Positions 12,899 to 28,300 of a DNA stretch of 64,000 bases are shown here, in pieces. Origin of the DNA: Ciona savignyi (lineage: Eukaryota; Chordata; Ascidiacea; Phlebobranchia; Cionidae); assembly GCA_000149265.1 (NCBI GenBank), contig CH003163.1, positions 377,754 to 441,753 of the forward strand, written 5' to 3'. The first letter of the stretch is position 1. Every line of letters starts with the position of its first letter. The notes below the pieces were generated by a model, which was not told the origin of the DNA, made no database searches, and worked only from the letters and a program-made list of their open reading frames with translations. Position numbers and translations under genes: made by a program.

Positions 12899-13326
12899 CA
12901 CTAGACTAACCCGTTGAGCAGTTTTCCACGTAAACATTTAAAGAGTTTTCTCCCGAATAATCATAACCCTTCGGTTATGGTACCGGCCTTCTTTCAATGA
13001 CGAGTGACGACTCATTTTTTTACCGCACAGAGTTGTATCACAGAGTACCAAAGGTGCTATACACTGTATAATACAGTTTAAAAAAGAGAATGTGTTACCA
13101 AAAAATAGAAAAAAAGATTGTCGCCATCAAAAAGAAGGCCGATACCAAACATATTCTTGTCTCGGTATTCTCTTCCAAAAAAAGAAAAAAAGTTCTATCT
13201 GTTCAGAACAAACTCGATACCACACTGCTATAGTATGATGCGTTTCTTTTATGAAAGATACAATAAGCCTGTGCTTGTAGGCCAGGTCATACTATTCACC
13301 GGCTGCTAAATCAAAGCTGTATAACA

Positions 13327-16300
13327 ATGACGGATGAAGTTAAATTAAACTCTCCAAAAACAAGTGACAATGAAGTGAGGTAAACTGAACCTTTTATTTT
13401 ATAATTTTTGCTTCAATTTAAGCTGAATATCATTACATTTTGCACCTGTCCTGTAATTGTAATATTGTACAGCCTAGCCAAGTAGACTCATTTGTTACAA
13501 TTTAACTTATTTTAAGAAATAATATATATTTGGTAAGAGGTAAGTTAACAAAAGCAAAAATGTTGATATATCATAATATAATTACAAAATCACCTAGTAG
13601 AACTACATTTATTTACTGCGGTACCTCTAAATACTACAGGACCGCTTGGATCGCATGGAGCGTTTGAATCGCTTACTATACTTCGTAATTACAAGAGGCA
13701 CGATATTAATGTTACTTGTTAGGGTTGGGGTTAAAGTTAATTCTGGGGTTGAGATTAGTGTTTGGGACAGGGTTAAAATTACTTTCCATAGCAATCTAAG
13801 TGATCCAAGCGGTCCTGTAGTATTTAGAGGCACCCTATTTACTGTGCCGTTTGCTCTTTGAAAAGTGATTGAAGTTGTATAATATCCACAATTCTATAAT
13901 GCTGCATAAATATGTGTGAAACCAATTAAAATCATAAATAAAAAACAGTCAATTACTACTGTTTTTGTTTCACAAATGTAGTTTGACTGGTAAACTGATT
14001 TCTATAGGATTTTGACCATAAAAAGCATTTATAAATAAGGAAAATAATCTTTATTTTGCACATTGATTTTACAGATATTTTTTTTAAACTAGTGTGTGGA
14101 TGTGTCTATTAAATACTATTCAATGTAGCATGCTCAGTCAATGTGTCAACTATACAGATTATCTTCTTTCTCTATTTATAAATGATTGTTTAGTATAGTT
14201 TGTTGGGAGGCACCAAACTAGATAACTTTTGTTTTTTTGGTGCCTTCCTGTTTTGCTGTAGTATCTTGTCAGTTGTTGGATTTTCAGTTAACGCCATATT
14301 TGTTTTGGTATATTTGTATATATATACATGTATTTTCAAATTGTTGGTGGTTAACGCTGCAGCGAAAGAAACAAAAATAAAAATTGTATTGTATAGTGTC
14401 TGTCATAGACATGTGTAACTACAAGTGGCTGAATTTAAACATCTAACTTTTAGGGAAGCGATCAGATATTGCAGCAATCATCCACATCCTCTAAAAAAAC
14501 ATAACCTTCTCATTTTAACCACACAAGCTTCCTTCTGCTGAAAATGCACTACTCGTATTGAATGATCATGGACAACTACTTAAAACTAATTTTTGATACT
14601 ACCATACTATGTAGAACTAGAATATGTGCTACCTGCTTCATTTTTAAATTCAGTGGTAATTGATTCCCTTAAATCCTTTATAATTATACAGACCAGAAGT
14701 TTACATTGAGGTAATATTATCTGCGTTCTAAAAAATAACCATTTTCAGATCCAATGCAGTGATCACATACTCTGCTGCCAAGTTCCCTGCCTTGTACAAT
14801 CAGCTTGCTCCCCTAACCAACCTAAACCTTGCTCCTTCCAATTGGTTGCGCAAGGCTCAGGGTTTGAGACCAAATCACTTGATATCCAGGAGCAGGCCAA
14901 GCTACAGCGATACAGGGCGAAGAGATATGCCGCTGTTCACGAGTTTTACAATGGCGGATAAGCACCTGGATATAATTGGCAAGATCGATGTGGTGTCAGA
15001 TGCAGAGGTAAGAATATTTTCATATTTAAGTTTAATTAAAAGTTAATACAAATGCCAAATGGGAGATAATATATTTGTGAATCTAATATGTGTGTGAATC
15101 TTCGATTGATTGTTGTTGCAACTATGCGACAAATTTAGATGCTTTCGCGAAGCAGACCAAGTTATATCTTTTTTGTTATCATGTGGATATACATTAATTA
15201 TAAACTAAAATTACGAAACTAATTTGGTTATCTTTAATTATTTAATTATAAATAGCACTTATTGATTTTCAGAACATAAAAAAGTTGCTAAAGATGCCAT
15301 TCAGCAAAGCACAAATCAGTATGGCAGTTCACAGAGTGGGAAAGACGTTACTGCTTGAACAATTTGACTTCTTATCCAAAAGATTCAACGGTATTTTAAA
15401 AATATCTTTACTTTTTAACCAAGCCTAATTCAGTCAAACCATGATTGTTCTGGAACAAGTGGGTAAAAAGGCTTCTTAACCATGTTGAAACAAATTGTTA
15501 TCTATGTCACTGTATCAGTTATTTTAGCTAACATTCGGTCAGTCCTTTTTAACAATATACATACTTGTGTAAAAATAAACAAAAAATTGTAAAATATGGG
15601 ATTTGTGGTCCCATATGTTTTATTTTTTTTATTTTTGGTACCGGTATATTTTTTCTATTAATGTAAAGTGGTATAGCGAATATGGTTTTACAGGTTAGTT
15701 TCCTGTGTTTCCCAATTTGAATTTTAAGTATATGACTTTTAAACACCATATATATTTTAAGCAAAAATATAATAAACTAAACTACCAGTATCCCTGTATC
15801 CTATTCTCTTCTGTGTAACTTTTTAGCTTTTACCCAGTCAATAATAAAATAGTACAAGTCATAAACCATTCCTCAGAAAATGAGTCCAGTTGGCTTTTTA
15901 ACATACAACAACAACTTTGTAATGGTCCCAACCTGCCAAAGAAGAAACTCCCTTCTGCACAGAATGAGCGGCTAATGCTCTCGAAGTTTTTATATTACAG
16001 GTGAATTAACCTTTGGATCATTTTTATTGTTTTTAAATGTAAACACTGTCAACATTTTGGGTTTTCGATTTCAGGGTTAGATTAATTCCATTATCACACT
16101 TCTCTTATATTTTCAACACTTTTTTAATATTTTTAACCCCTTATTTAATATTTTCAACACTTTTTTTTAATATTTTTAACACTTTTTTAATATTTTCAAC
16201 ACTTTTTAAATATTTTCAACACTTTTTTAATATTTTCAACACTTCTCAAATACTTTAAACACTTATTTAATATTTTAAACAATTTTTTAATATTTCAAAA

Positions 16301-19300
16301 CACAGTGTTAATGCAAACGAGAGTGAAAGGCCAGATTCACCAACAACTACTGCCAATATCGATTCCGCCGATCCAGATGTATTAAAACGGATACAAGAGG
16401 TTGTCAGGTAAACTTTATTTATTGAAACCTACCATGCTTTTGTTTCGTCAACTTAAACCTGAGGCCAGATTCACTCACACAAGCTATCATGCTAGCAGAT
16501 ATATGATTGTTTTCGACTAGCGAGGTTATGTTCATTAAAATGAAACACATAAAAGAATGGAACAAGCATGTTTTTGGAGTCTAGTCTCACATAGTTTTTA
16601 ACTTATTAACATGGTTTCAAAACCTGGGCTCTTTAATAAATAAATGTATTCAATGCCTCATCTTTCCCAGTGTTCCAAGTGATGGCAATAAACCTGTGGA
16701 ACCAAATGCAATCGTTCCTGCTGATCTAAGATGGAAATTTTGGACACCTGGAACTGGTAGCTTTAAAACACAGGTACAGGTACTAGTGCTGGTGATATGT
16801 ATGTTTTAATATATAACTGCAGGTGAACAAAAACATGTATATATACATAAATATCCTATTTGTACATGTATATATACATACATAAATATCCTATTAGTAG
16901 CTTTTTCCTTTGCTAATAGTAGTTTATTTGAGTCTTAATGATCCAGTACTTTGCACAGGATATAGAAGACTCATTTGAGAGAACAATCTGTTGGTCCTTT
17001 GAAGATCTTCAAATGCTACTTGGAACCAATATGCCCATATTTGGTGGAGGGGAATACCCAGCAGTTAGTCTTAAATTACGGTGTGTTGATCGTTTTCTTT
17101 GTATAATTCCTACAACCGGGTCAAGTGTTATCATATACCTGGTGCCACAATCAAGTTGTTAGGTTAAATTTGCTTTAAATACTAGTAACATGCTAATGTC
17201 CCATTTAGCAAATGCAACAATAGTAACAAGGTACATCAGTCACAAGGTAGCCATCAAACAGAACCATTTCTGCTAGTTCTCGCTACTGAAGTAAACCAGT
17301 AGTTTAACAAAGGATGTAAAAGTGCATTATTATAAAGTAGAACATACTGGTTAATATAATGCTGTGGTTATACTTTTCAATTTTTAGATTAAATTACATT
17401 TAATTTATTTAACACTTAGGATTAGTCCACATTTGGGATAACAGTGGTGTAGTATTAAAGCCAAAGTTGTTATAATATTGAAATTTATTTTCAGGGATTC
17501 AAGCAAGCCAATTAACGTGCTTACCGGCATAGACTATTGGCTTGACAATTTAATTTGCAATGTGCCGGAGGTGGTAATGTGCTTTCATGTGAACGGCATT
17601 GTTAAGAATTACGAAGTGATCAGGACGGAAGACATTCCGAAACTTGAAGGCTCGAGGTGAAAAATCACTTAAATAAAGTTTTTCGCATTTTCAGTAATTA
17701 ATTTTCCTTAGTGTTGGACAATTTTACATGGATTTATTATTTATTTATACCCACAGGCTGGTGGCTAAAGATATTACGGTGTGTGGTTTATATACTGGAT
17801 AGGTGCGAATAGATTTTAATGTATGTTGAAATTGCAGTACGTTGATATGATTAAAATATGTTGATATAATATGTTGAAATTGAAGTACGTTAATATGAAA
17901 TTGAAGTATGTTGATATGTTGAAGTTAAGTACGTTGATATGATATTGAAATATGTTGATATGATTGTGGAAATTAAAGTAATTTAAAAATTTTAATTCAT
18001 AATTTTATCTGGGCCATTGTGGAATCGACTATTTGAACAAAATATCCTTTTTTTAACTTATAAAACCTGCAATGCCTGTTTTTTTGTTTCTGTAATTCTG
18101 TCATTACTTGATTGATAAAACAACAATTTTTATCTTTAGATTTCATCCGAAAGTTATAAAAGATATTGCACAGAATATTTTATCATTTTTAAAATCCAAC
18201 TGCACAAAAGAAGGCCACACCTATTGGTTATTCAAGGTGGGACCAGTTTATTTACCCTTTTATGGCTATCTCTTATTTTGATAGTGTAATTTATTTCGCT
18301 TATCAGTAGATACAGTTATATTGGTTTGAAACTAAAATAGCATACCTGTAAACAGGCTTAGTTGTGTCTGTTGATGGACAAGGCACTTTATTGCTCCAAC
18401 CTATAAAAGTTTAATCTAAAGACCAGAGAGTGTCAACCATGAGTTCAACAATCGCTATTTGTTAAACACATTTTTAAAGCTATATGTTTATTCAAGCGGG
18501 GTAACCACAAATGGTATATTTTATACACTGATATGTAGTTTTGTTTCTGCAAGCATAAACTGATGGGTAACTGAGTTACTAAACCAAACTTGTTTTCGAC
18601 ATTCAATTAAAGAATATTTTTTGCACCCCCAGGGTGGAAATGAGGATGACGTGGTTAAGCTTTATGACCTCACAATGCTGTGTAACCAAAAGAAAGAACG
18701 CAGCAACGGCAACTCTCACAACCCTTTCACGCTCTCTGTTGCCACTTTGCTCTACAAAATGGCCGTCAACATGATGCAACAGGTGCGAGGAATTTAACAC
18801 AATATTTTGGTTTAATGTATATACCCAGTGGGGCAAGAGAAATGGGGTTGTAGATGTGGATCGGTGATGCAAATGCTAGGTTATTTATATATACCTAGAT
18901 GTGGGCAATAATCATTGGCTCACTGTACATTCATTTGCCAGGAACCATTACTGTGTGTGGTGAACATAGTTTGATGATACAATTTAAATTTTAAACTTCC
19001 CATCTACAGCATTTTGTTGAGATAAAATTCAGTTTGTTAAAGACAATGCCCATGGTCAAAACCAGTTAGACAAACACAATAAAACTATGTGTTGAGATGA
19101 TCTCTACTTACACCACCAAATCTCCCAACAAAATCCCTATGCAGTGCTATCCAGCTTAAACCAGTTAAAACCAGTTCCACTTTTCTAAACAATCATTCAA
19201 CATATACTTTACCGATTTCAGCTCTCGGTCGCCAGCAGTAATAAATCAACGATCAAGCAGTTGCTCAAAAACTGTGTTGGGTTACTGGAGAAAAACTCTG

Positions 19301-22300
19301 ACCTGGACCCAGTTATGCGAATGGGTGCACTGTGTATGCTTTCCACATTGTGCTTACCTGATACATTCGACACACAAGAAACTGAAATAACAAGAACTGG
19401 TGCGTAGGATGGTTACCTTGTTATTAGGATAAGATATTCATGTTTATCCCCGTGAGTGGGAAAACCAAGGGGGTAACACATGGGCAATCGTCAGATCACC
19501 TTGCGCCTAACGTTGGGTTGCTCTAGTTATTGCAGTATGCTGTGTATGTTTGGTAGAACCAATTAATCCGCTGGGTTCAGGCAATGTTCGTTAAGTGCCT
19601 TGCCCAAGGACACAACCGACTGTTCGTTAAGTGCCTTTGCCCAAGGACACAGCGACCAGTTTTGAACCTGCAACATTTCGATTGAAAGGCGTCGCACCAA
19701 ACAACCAGACTAACCGTTCGGACTATTGTCAATAAAGTTCTTGACATACGTTGGGCACCCCTGCATTATTTTGACCTTTGCTCAGAATTCGTAACTTAGG
19801 GTCTAATTGTCTACGTAGAGTAGATTCTAGAAACTAGCCAGTTGTTTTAATGAGACTGATAGACCTATTTCAGTAATGTATAATAAATAGCCTTTCAGTA
19901 ATGTACAATATATCATTTAGAATATTTTAGATATTAATCCAATTTTATTAAGAATTTTTATACGAATTGTTATGATTTAAAATTAAAAACATAGTGAGTT
20001 GTGCAGTTCAAAGCAGGGATATGATTAATTTACTCCTCTTGTACAATAAAACGTGAAAACTGTAGTGGAATTAAGTTAGGTATATACAGGTTTTGGAAAA
20101 CAAAACTTATTAATTCTCAGTAATACATTTTCAGATCCGCAAACAGCAAACTTGTTGTTGACACCTCATTCGGAAGAAAGTAAGTGACGATTTCTTTGTT
20201 TAACTGTATTTCCTGTCTTTTTTCTCTTCATTTGAATGTATGTAAAGTGGGAAAATGCAAAAACAATATGTTAAATACGTTACTTTAGTTTTTGGTCAGC
20301 CCAATAGTTCACTAAGTTTAAATAATATCTGTTAAAAGTGCCATATGGTCCAGGCATTCTGACACATAACTACAAAAACCACCATTTATATAATGTTTTA
20401 CAAGCATTACTGTAGGGCCCTTAAAAAGCAAAACATTACTTGTACAATAAGACATTCTTTCTTTTATATGTACTTGATTAATGATTACTTGATGATGTAT
20501 TAATTCCATGCTACACTTAGTAACCTAAATATTGCAATAGGTCATACTTACAGGTGTATGGCAGCCCAGATAACTGCTTCAATTTTACAGTTTCCAACTA
20601 AAAGTCAAAGGCAATACCCCTGATGTAAAGTTAAAATGATTGTATTTTTGATCGATGTTCAACAAAATACATGTGATACCTTTATTACCATAATGTGTTA
20701 TTGCTTTAATATAAATCATACAAAATTTTGATATATTTTTAGTCATGTCCATTAAATACCTGTAACACTGTGTAATTCGCATATCTAATATTCTTCTTTA
20801 AAAAATCCACAGAGGCCAATACAGAAGTTGCAGTAATACCTTCGGCAACTGAACTGTCAATACCAGAGAAATACCGCTCGAAAACGTTGAACCAATCTAC
20901 CGAAGTTGAAACCGACGGCTGCCACACTGCGTTGAACCATATCATTCAAGCTCTTAATATTTCTGTTGAAGAAGGTAGGGTGTTGAGTGCTGACCCCTTT
21001 AAAAAATAAACCGAACGTGAATAATAAGTGGCCACAATCATTTATAATAAAATTGACAAAAAAAATTAAAATAGAATTAAAATTGCACTTTTTAGTGTGA
21101 AATAGTTCAATTTACTTATTATATAGACATATTCAAAAAGTTTATATTAATAATAATAATTACTTAATTTTTTCATGTTCATATTTTTAAGTGTGAGTTT
21201 TTTTAGTTATTTCATTTTAAATTAAAATTCCAATTTATATTGGCGGCGTAAATAACAATACCTTTTAATTTTCTGTTTGTACCAATATGTTAAAATATGC
21301 TATGCATTGTTATTCCAAAATTTAACCATCTTCTACTACAGAGAATGAACCTGAGCTTCTGGAGATCAAAACACAGTTATACCGCAATATTTCTCTGGCC
21401 TATTACTCGCTAGCCAACTATGCTTCCAAACAGCAACGAATGGGCTCCTCATTGCAATACCTTCGTCTTGCACTGCAGAGCTATGGTGAGCGTCATTTAT
21501 TCATTGTGATCTTCACATTGTAACTTTCGCATGGAATCTATATTATTCTTCATGAAAACTATACGGAAACTATATAATTCCTTGTTGTATTTGGAAACTA
21601 TATTATTTCTTATGAAAACTATACGGAAACTATATAATTCCTTTTGATATTTGGAAACTATATTATTTCTCATAAAAACTATACGGAAACTATATAATTC
21701 CTTGTTGTATTTGGAAACTATATTATTTCTCATGAAAACTATATGGAAACTATATAATTCCTTGTGGTATTTGTGCGGTAAATCTGTGTGGAAACGATTT
21801 TTCCTGTGATCTTTACAGGAAAACTTATTCCTCGTCATTTTTTCATGGTCACTCTAGTATGACCTTTGGTCTTCATGTTTAAAATATGTCGGATTCTTAC
21901 CCAAAGGGTAGTGAGATTAAAACCAAGTAATGGGTTCTATCCTTGGGCAAGACACAAGATGTTACCTGAACCCAGTAGAACATGTTATGCCGTTTGTGTT
22001 AAATCTCTGGTAGTCTTTTTTATTTGTTATGGATATCTGCTTTATTTAGCAATTTATTTCTTTTGCTTTGTTGAAATAACCAGAATGTGTTTATTGATAT
22101 TCTAATGAACTATATGTCATATGCACAGTTAGGTTGCTGGTATAGTAGTAAGAATAATCAGACACCCATGCTTTGATAATATATTTTTTAGAATTACTGG
22201 ATTATCTGATGATCTTAAGTAAACAACATGTGAAGAAGGGTGTCAAAAAGAATGGTAATTTTATTCACTGATATATCATTTTCATAGTCATTGACTTTTT

Positions 22301-25300
22301 AATGAATAGTTGTGAAACAAAACCTCCCTTGAAAACTATTAAGATGGTAAAATGGTCAGAACTCAAGTAAATGGAACAGCCTGTGTTTTAATGGATATTT
22401 ATACAATTTTCAAAACTGTTATTTTTCGCCCCATTTGTTTTACGCTTAGATGGATGTAACTTCCATTATATAAACTTGTCTAAAACACAGGCATACACTT
22501 GCTTTACATAATTATGTTGTGTTGTTTATACTGATAGATTGTTGAGTTAAATCATTCTGTTACAATATATTTGACATTAGGTGTACCAGGGGTGTGATGT
22601 ACAGCTCGGTGCAACCATGGCATCTGTAACCGTACAATCATGTCTATGGGTCAAAGAAAACCAGAGCAATTATCCATCTTATGCGAAATCTCCTGTGAAC
22701 ACAAATATTAAATAAATATTGAACCAATATTCAAACAATATTCAACCAATATTCAATCAATATTCAATTAATTTTCAAATAATAATTAACTACTGTTCAA
22801 CTAATATTTAAATTAATATTGAACTAAAATTTAACTAATGTAAAACTAATATTGAAAAAATATTCAAACATTATTTAACCAATATTCAACCAATATTCAA
22901 TTAATATTCAACCAATATTTAACCAATATTCAACCAATATTCAACCAATATTCAACCAATATTCAATTAATATTCAACCAATATTTAACCAATATTCAAC
23001 CAATATTCAACCAATATTCAATTAATATTCAACCAATATTTAACCAATATTAAATTAATATTCAACCAATGTCACCAATTTTCAACTAATATTCAACAAA
23101 TATTAAACGTTTCCTCCCAGGTGGAGTGACTTCTCCTCCGGACTTTCACCTCCTGCTTCCTCGTCTTCTCACGCTCTGTGGAGACATCCAGTGGAGCCGA
23201 TCACAGAGCACGAACGAGGAGGAGGAGCAAACCTTCAAGGAGCAGTTCTTCGCGCTCTCCGATTCCGAAATATCGATGTGTGAAGCTATGAACAAGATCA
23301 CATTATCGGGTGAGATTTTCGAATTTAAAAATGGGTGAAAAAACTGTTAAAATTTAATCTGAATATCCACAATATTCACAGTTTGGACAAACACTAAGGT
23401 TTAGAAAAGTTGTTTTTAACATGTTATAAACCCCTTTTCAAGATTGGGTTTAAAGCTGTCGATAAATTAAATCTGATAATGTTGTTATGGCGTTAAATGT
23501 CTAGGCCATCAATTGTTAGTTTCAATTTCGCTAAATTTGATACTTTACACAATTTTTTTTTCTGTACACCCCTATTTTCTTAGGTTAAAAATCACTGGTT
23601 AAGAGCAAACAGCATAAGCAATAATATTTATTGTGTCACAATTTACAATTTTTTTATTATGACAGATGGATATAATTTGTCAAATTACTTTAAAAAAGCA
23701 TGTTACTTTCAAAACCTTAGGAATGCTCCCATAAATCTAACATTGTACATCACTAATTCTTAAATACAGCGTAATGGTTTATGTGACAACATTTTTAGTT
23801 GTCTGTAATTTTGAATGTGCAGCAATTGCAAAAAAACAATTACCCAAAATAACATACACATATGACATATCCTAACTTCAATAACCAAAAAAAAATGTGT
23901 GATCACCAATATCACTATCCAAATATAAGCATTACAGTTCTAATATTCACACTTTTTCATATTATACTAAAAAAACATACTTTTACACTTTTTCGTATTA
24001 TACTCAAAGCATACACATAACCCAACTAAAACACAGCTGGAAAGAAGTACGTTTGGTTGAGCGAGCCCAGTAATGCAGTGGCCGACAGTATGGAGATGAG
24101 TCGACAGTGCTACATGAAGGCCATCGAGGCGTTACCCTTTCCTACGGCGGGCGGAAGGGAGAGAAAACAGAAGCAGCATCTCTCAAAGCTGAAAACAGAG
24201 GTCGGAGGCAAAAATCGAACACAAAGTTCCATGAACGACAACGACATGGCTTTTATGATCAAACGGAAACTCGGTTACGTAGCGAACGAGCAAGGGGCTC
24301 TTGGGATCGCTGATGCTGTTTCGTTATTGAATGACAACTCTTATAAAGGTACTTTTGTGGTACTGATAGCCTTGATTTAACTGGGTTGTGTTGTGTTTAG
24401 ATATGGAGCCAAATTTAGATTCTACCTTATTCAACTCTTTGTTGGTTGTTGTTTTGTTTAATCATATTTGTCTGAAATAATATCCACTCTTGTTGATATA
24501 CCGTTTTAAAGTATACAGCAATTACACTAAGTGGTTAAATTTTTATTACATCAGAAGGTGGTTGGTTTGAACTGCACTATTGTTATTTTGTGCCCTGTGT
24601 GCTTTTGCTTAAAGCACCTAACAGATATTGACTTGGTTCAGTGAATATATATGGGTTGGTTCAAAATTGAAGTGATGTTAAAACTACGCCATACCAGCTT
24701 TGGCAACCTGACTCTGGGAATATGGTTGAAAATTACCTGAATAAAAAATCACTGTAGTTATCTTACACACACATAAAGAAAACTAAACATCCTCTCCAGA
24801 TAAAGAAAATTACACTGGGAAACAGAAAGAAGTTTGGAAGGTAACTTTTTCCCATCTGGAACTGGCGCTGAGTTCCTTCACAGCTGTTAACGACGTAACA
24901 AATCAGGTAACGACACCAAGCTTAATGTGTTGCTTGCATTTTTAAATACTTGAAAATTGTTTTCTACAGTCTTTCCTATTAGTTTTGATAAGTTGAGAGT
25001 TTCAGTAGCATTCAATGAATCAATTTAGAAAGCTCATTGATAAAAAAACATTTATAGTATCACATTACAGCACCTGAAAATGTTCAAAATATGTAATGAC
25101 AAAACATAATTCAATGTTTGCTAAACAATTTATGCGATGTTCTTCATGTACAAACACCATATAAAGTGTACTTAGTCAATGCGAGTTACCAAAAGCTTAA
25201 ATACTATTGTTTTTTTTCCATTACTTTATACCGTGAACAAGTCTAAACGTTTTAACAACTTTTCAGGCGCTGGTGTTATCAAACCTTGGCAAACTGATGA

Positions 25301-28300
25301 GAATCTGTGCACAGTCGATGGCACAGGACGAGAACGAACAGTTCACGCACAACGAAGAAAAGTTGCATAACCGTGCTATAGAATATTATCTCCAGGTTAA
25401 GACCATGAAATGTAGTTTAAGCTGCCTTTCTAAAACTTGCTCAGTTGATTAGAAAGTTTTGTGTTGTGTATGTAAAGGTTAAAGCCACTTTTTAATTTTT
25501 TTGGGGTTACAAAGTCGTATCCCTATTGTATACAACATAATGTAATAGACCAGCCAGCTGTGGGTACATATTTCGCATTTTCGAGTCCCTTTTTCCTTAT
25601 TCTGAGCATCTATTAACAGCCCTAATTTGTTTGTAATTTGAATTTTTCCTAAACCTGACAACCTCTACAGGCCTTGTCAAACCAGGGTCATGAAAAAAGC
25701 GATGACACGTCCAAATCACTGTTGGTGAGCATACACAACAACCTTTCCTGGGAGGTGAGTGGGGCGTATTACACGATGGCTCAACGTGTGCAGGATCATT
25801 CCCCACTCCACCTGAAAAGCAGAGAACAAATTGAACACCAGGTATTTATCGCTTGCGTGGGATTGTGTCTTTGGTGAATTAGATCCTTTTAATTGACAAT
25901 GCACGATTTGACTAATGTTTTACATTATAGTTCCAAACATTAAATCTAAAAAAACATATAAAACAACAAAAAACTTTTGACAGGGTAGCTAAACGGTTTG
26001 AGAATATTTCTGTTGCACTAATAGTTAATTAACCACCATATTTTAGTTGCACTAATATTTAGTAAACCACCCCAGACAAGTGTACAAAATTAGTTAACCA
26101 CCTTATTATAAAACTGTTTCACACAATCCAGTTACATCTATTAACAGACCTCTGATTTGCTGCACAAGTCATTGAAACATTGCTCCAACGTTTTGAAGTC
26201 TGGTGAAAAACGAAGTCTGGCGATTTTGAGATGCGCCAAAATCCACCATCGTTTAGCCTCCCTGCACCATAATTCGTATCGGAACATGGTAAGATCAATC
26301 ATATGGCATCCAGCTCTATTTCTTATTTACACATGTCCGGTAATTTAAGTTGTCTGGTCTTATACCTACTTGTATTTTAAGTTGCAAGTGAAGAAAAGTG
26401 CTTACATTAAATTGTAATGGGCCTTCTATGGCCTAAATTCCTGGTTCTGGTAGCTACTGTGGATCCGCCCCTATTAATGTAATGGAGAGTGCTTGATCAA
26501 ATTTCAAATATCTACTTACCCAAAGTTGATTCTTTTTTTTGTATACTACTCACATGATATGCAGGACTTGAAATTATAGAGATTTGTGGCATGTATTAGG
26601 ATTATTGTAGGGGTCGGTTTCCAAAGTATGGGTTATGGGTACAAGGATAAAAACTGTTAGAAACTCACTGTGCCTCTATCTATAGGGTAGGAAATTAGAT
26701 TAAAATAATTCATAAACTGCTGACATTAAAACAAAACTTAAAAATGAATATTAACAATTAATTAAATTTTGTTAATCTGAAATTAATTCATTAAACTGTA
26801 AATTAGTAACCCTGAAAAAAAGTTAACAATATATGGATAAAAAGTACAAAAAGTAAACTGTCAAATTCATAAACAACTGTTTCAATATAAACATTTTAAG
26901 AAAGGAGATTTCCTGTGGTCTGCAAGAAGGGTGCCGAAAAAGGCTGATTAGTAGACACATTAACAAACAACTATAGAAGAAGGGTTTTAAATGGTTATTC
27001 TAGAATATCTAGTTATTTTGGTTGATGCATGCAAAATTGCAATATGGAAATGTTGACATGCCATATGCTGCACCACATCTATAATTTACCGTTCATAAGA
27101 TTTTACCACTGATTTATGTACAGCTATCACATCCCACCCTATAGTAATAAAAAGTGTTGTTACCATAAAAATGGTAATAAAAAGTTTTGTTACCACAAAA
27201 ATGGTAATAAAGAGTGTTGTTACCATAAAAATAGTAAAAAAGACTGTAAAAAAAAGAATAAAAAAACAGCCAAAAAATAAAGATTTCTGTCACTCAAATC
27301 GGCTTTGTTCACCAATGTAATTAAGTCAAGTTTTTACTTGTTTAAATCCATTTCAAAACCACAAAACACTGTTCTCATGTCGTGCTCGTTAGGGTTTCGC
27401 TTTATAATTAGTTTGGTGTAATCCGATCATCTTTAACTCCTGTTTGGTTCCCATCCCCAGTTTAATTTGGATGCAAATGGAACACTCCCAGAAAAACATG
27501 TAAACACTATATTGGTATGTCACATTTACATCTATGTTTGACAAAAACTTTAAAAAGCTATGTAAAACTTATTTAAGTACACTCGTAAGGGTATATACTC
27601 ATAAGGGTATTGCATATAACTTGTGCTAACAGTCACAATATGTAGAAACTCGCCTGGAAATCAAAATGAAAATTGTTCTTTTATTTATATTTATGGAAAA
27701 AGATACGTCAATAGAAAACAAAACATTTATGAAAAAGAAATACATCTATAGAAATAAAAAATACAAACAAATTATTTGCAATGGGAATCCTTTTTCGTAG
27801 CTCGAAAGCTGTTAAAAGCAAAGCTTCAGTAGTGAAATTTAAAAAATAATTAACAGATAACCTACTTATAAAGTCAGGTTGAGATCTATTTCAGTAAAAG
27901 AATAAATTTGGATTTTAAGAAGAATCTCCATTTTTGTTTCAACTTAACATATAACTAACTTAACATATAACTAGCTATAAGACCAGACAATTCAAATTAC
28001 CCAAGCCACAGTAGAATTTTTTATATTATCTCTGTTTTAGTTGACATTTTTTACATTTTGGTTGTCAATACTTAAATGTATATATTAAAGATATATCTTA
28101 AACACAATTACTTTTAATTATGGGTCCATTATAAAAATTATGTTTGTTTGTTGATTTGTCTGTATTTATATTACTTTTTTATTGCTGGTTTAAGTAACAC
28201 AATTTCGGGTAAAAGAAATGCCCACTCGAGTCAAAACTTTTTAGAAAAGTTGAGCCCAAGTTCTTGATATGTTTTGTACTAAAATTTTGATAATTAGCTC

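Noticed and set aside
21497-21838. 113-aa minus-strand ORF with repeated KELYSF..IVFMRNNIVS
   Set aside because: It is only the translation of the 60-bp minisatellite in EDRF1 intron 14, whose unit length is a multiple of three.
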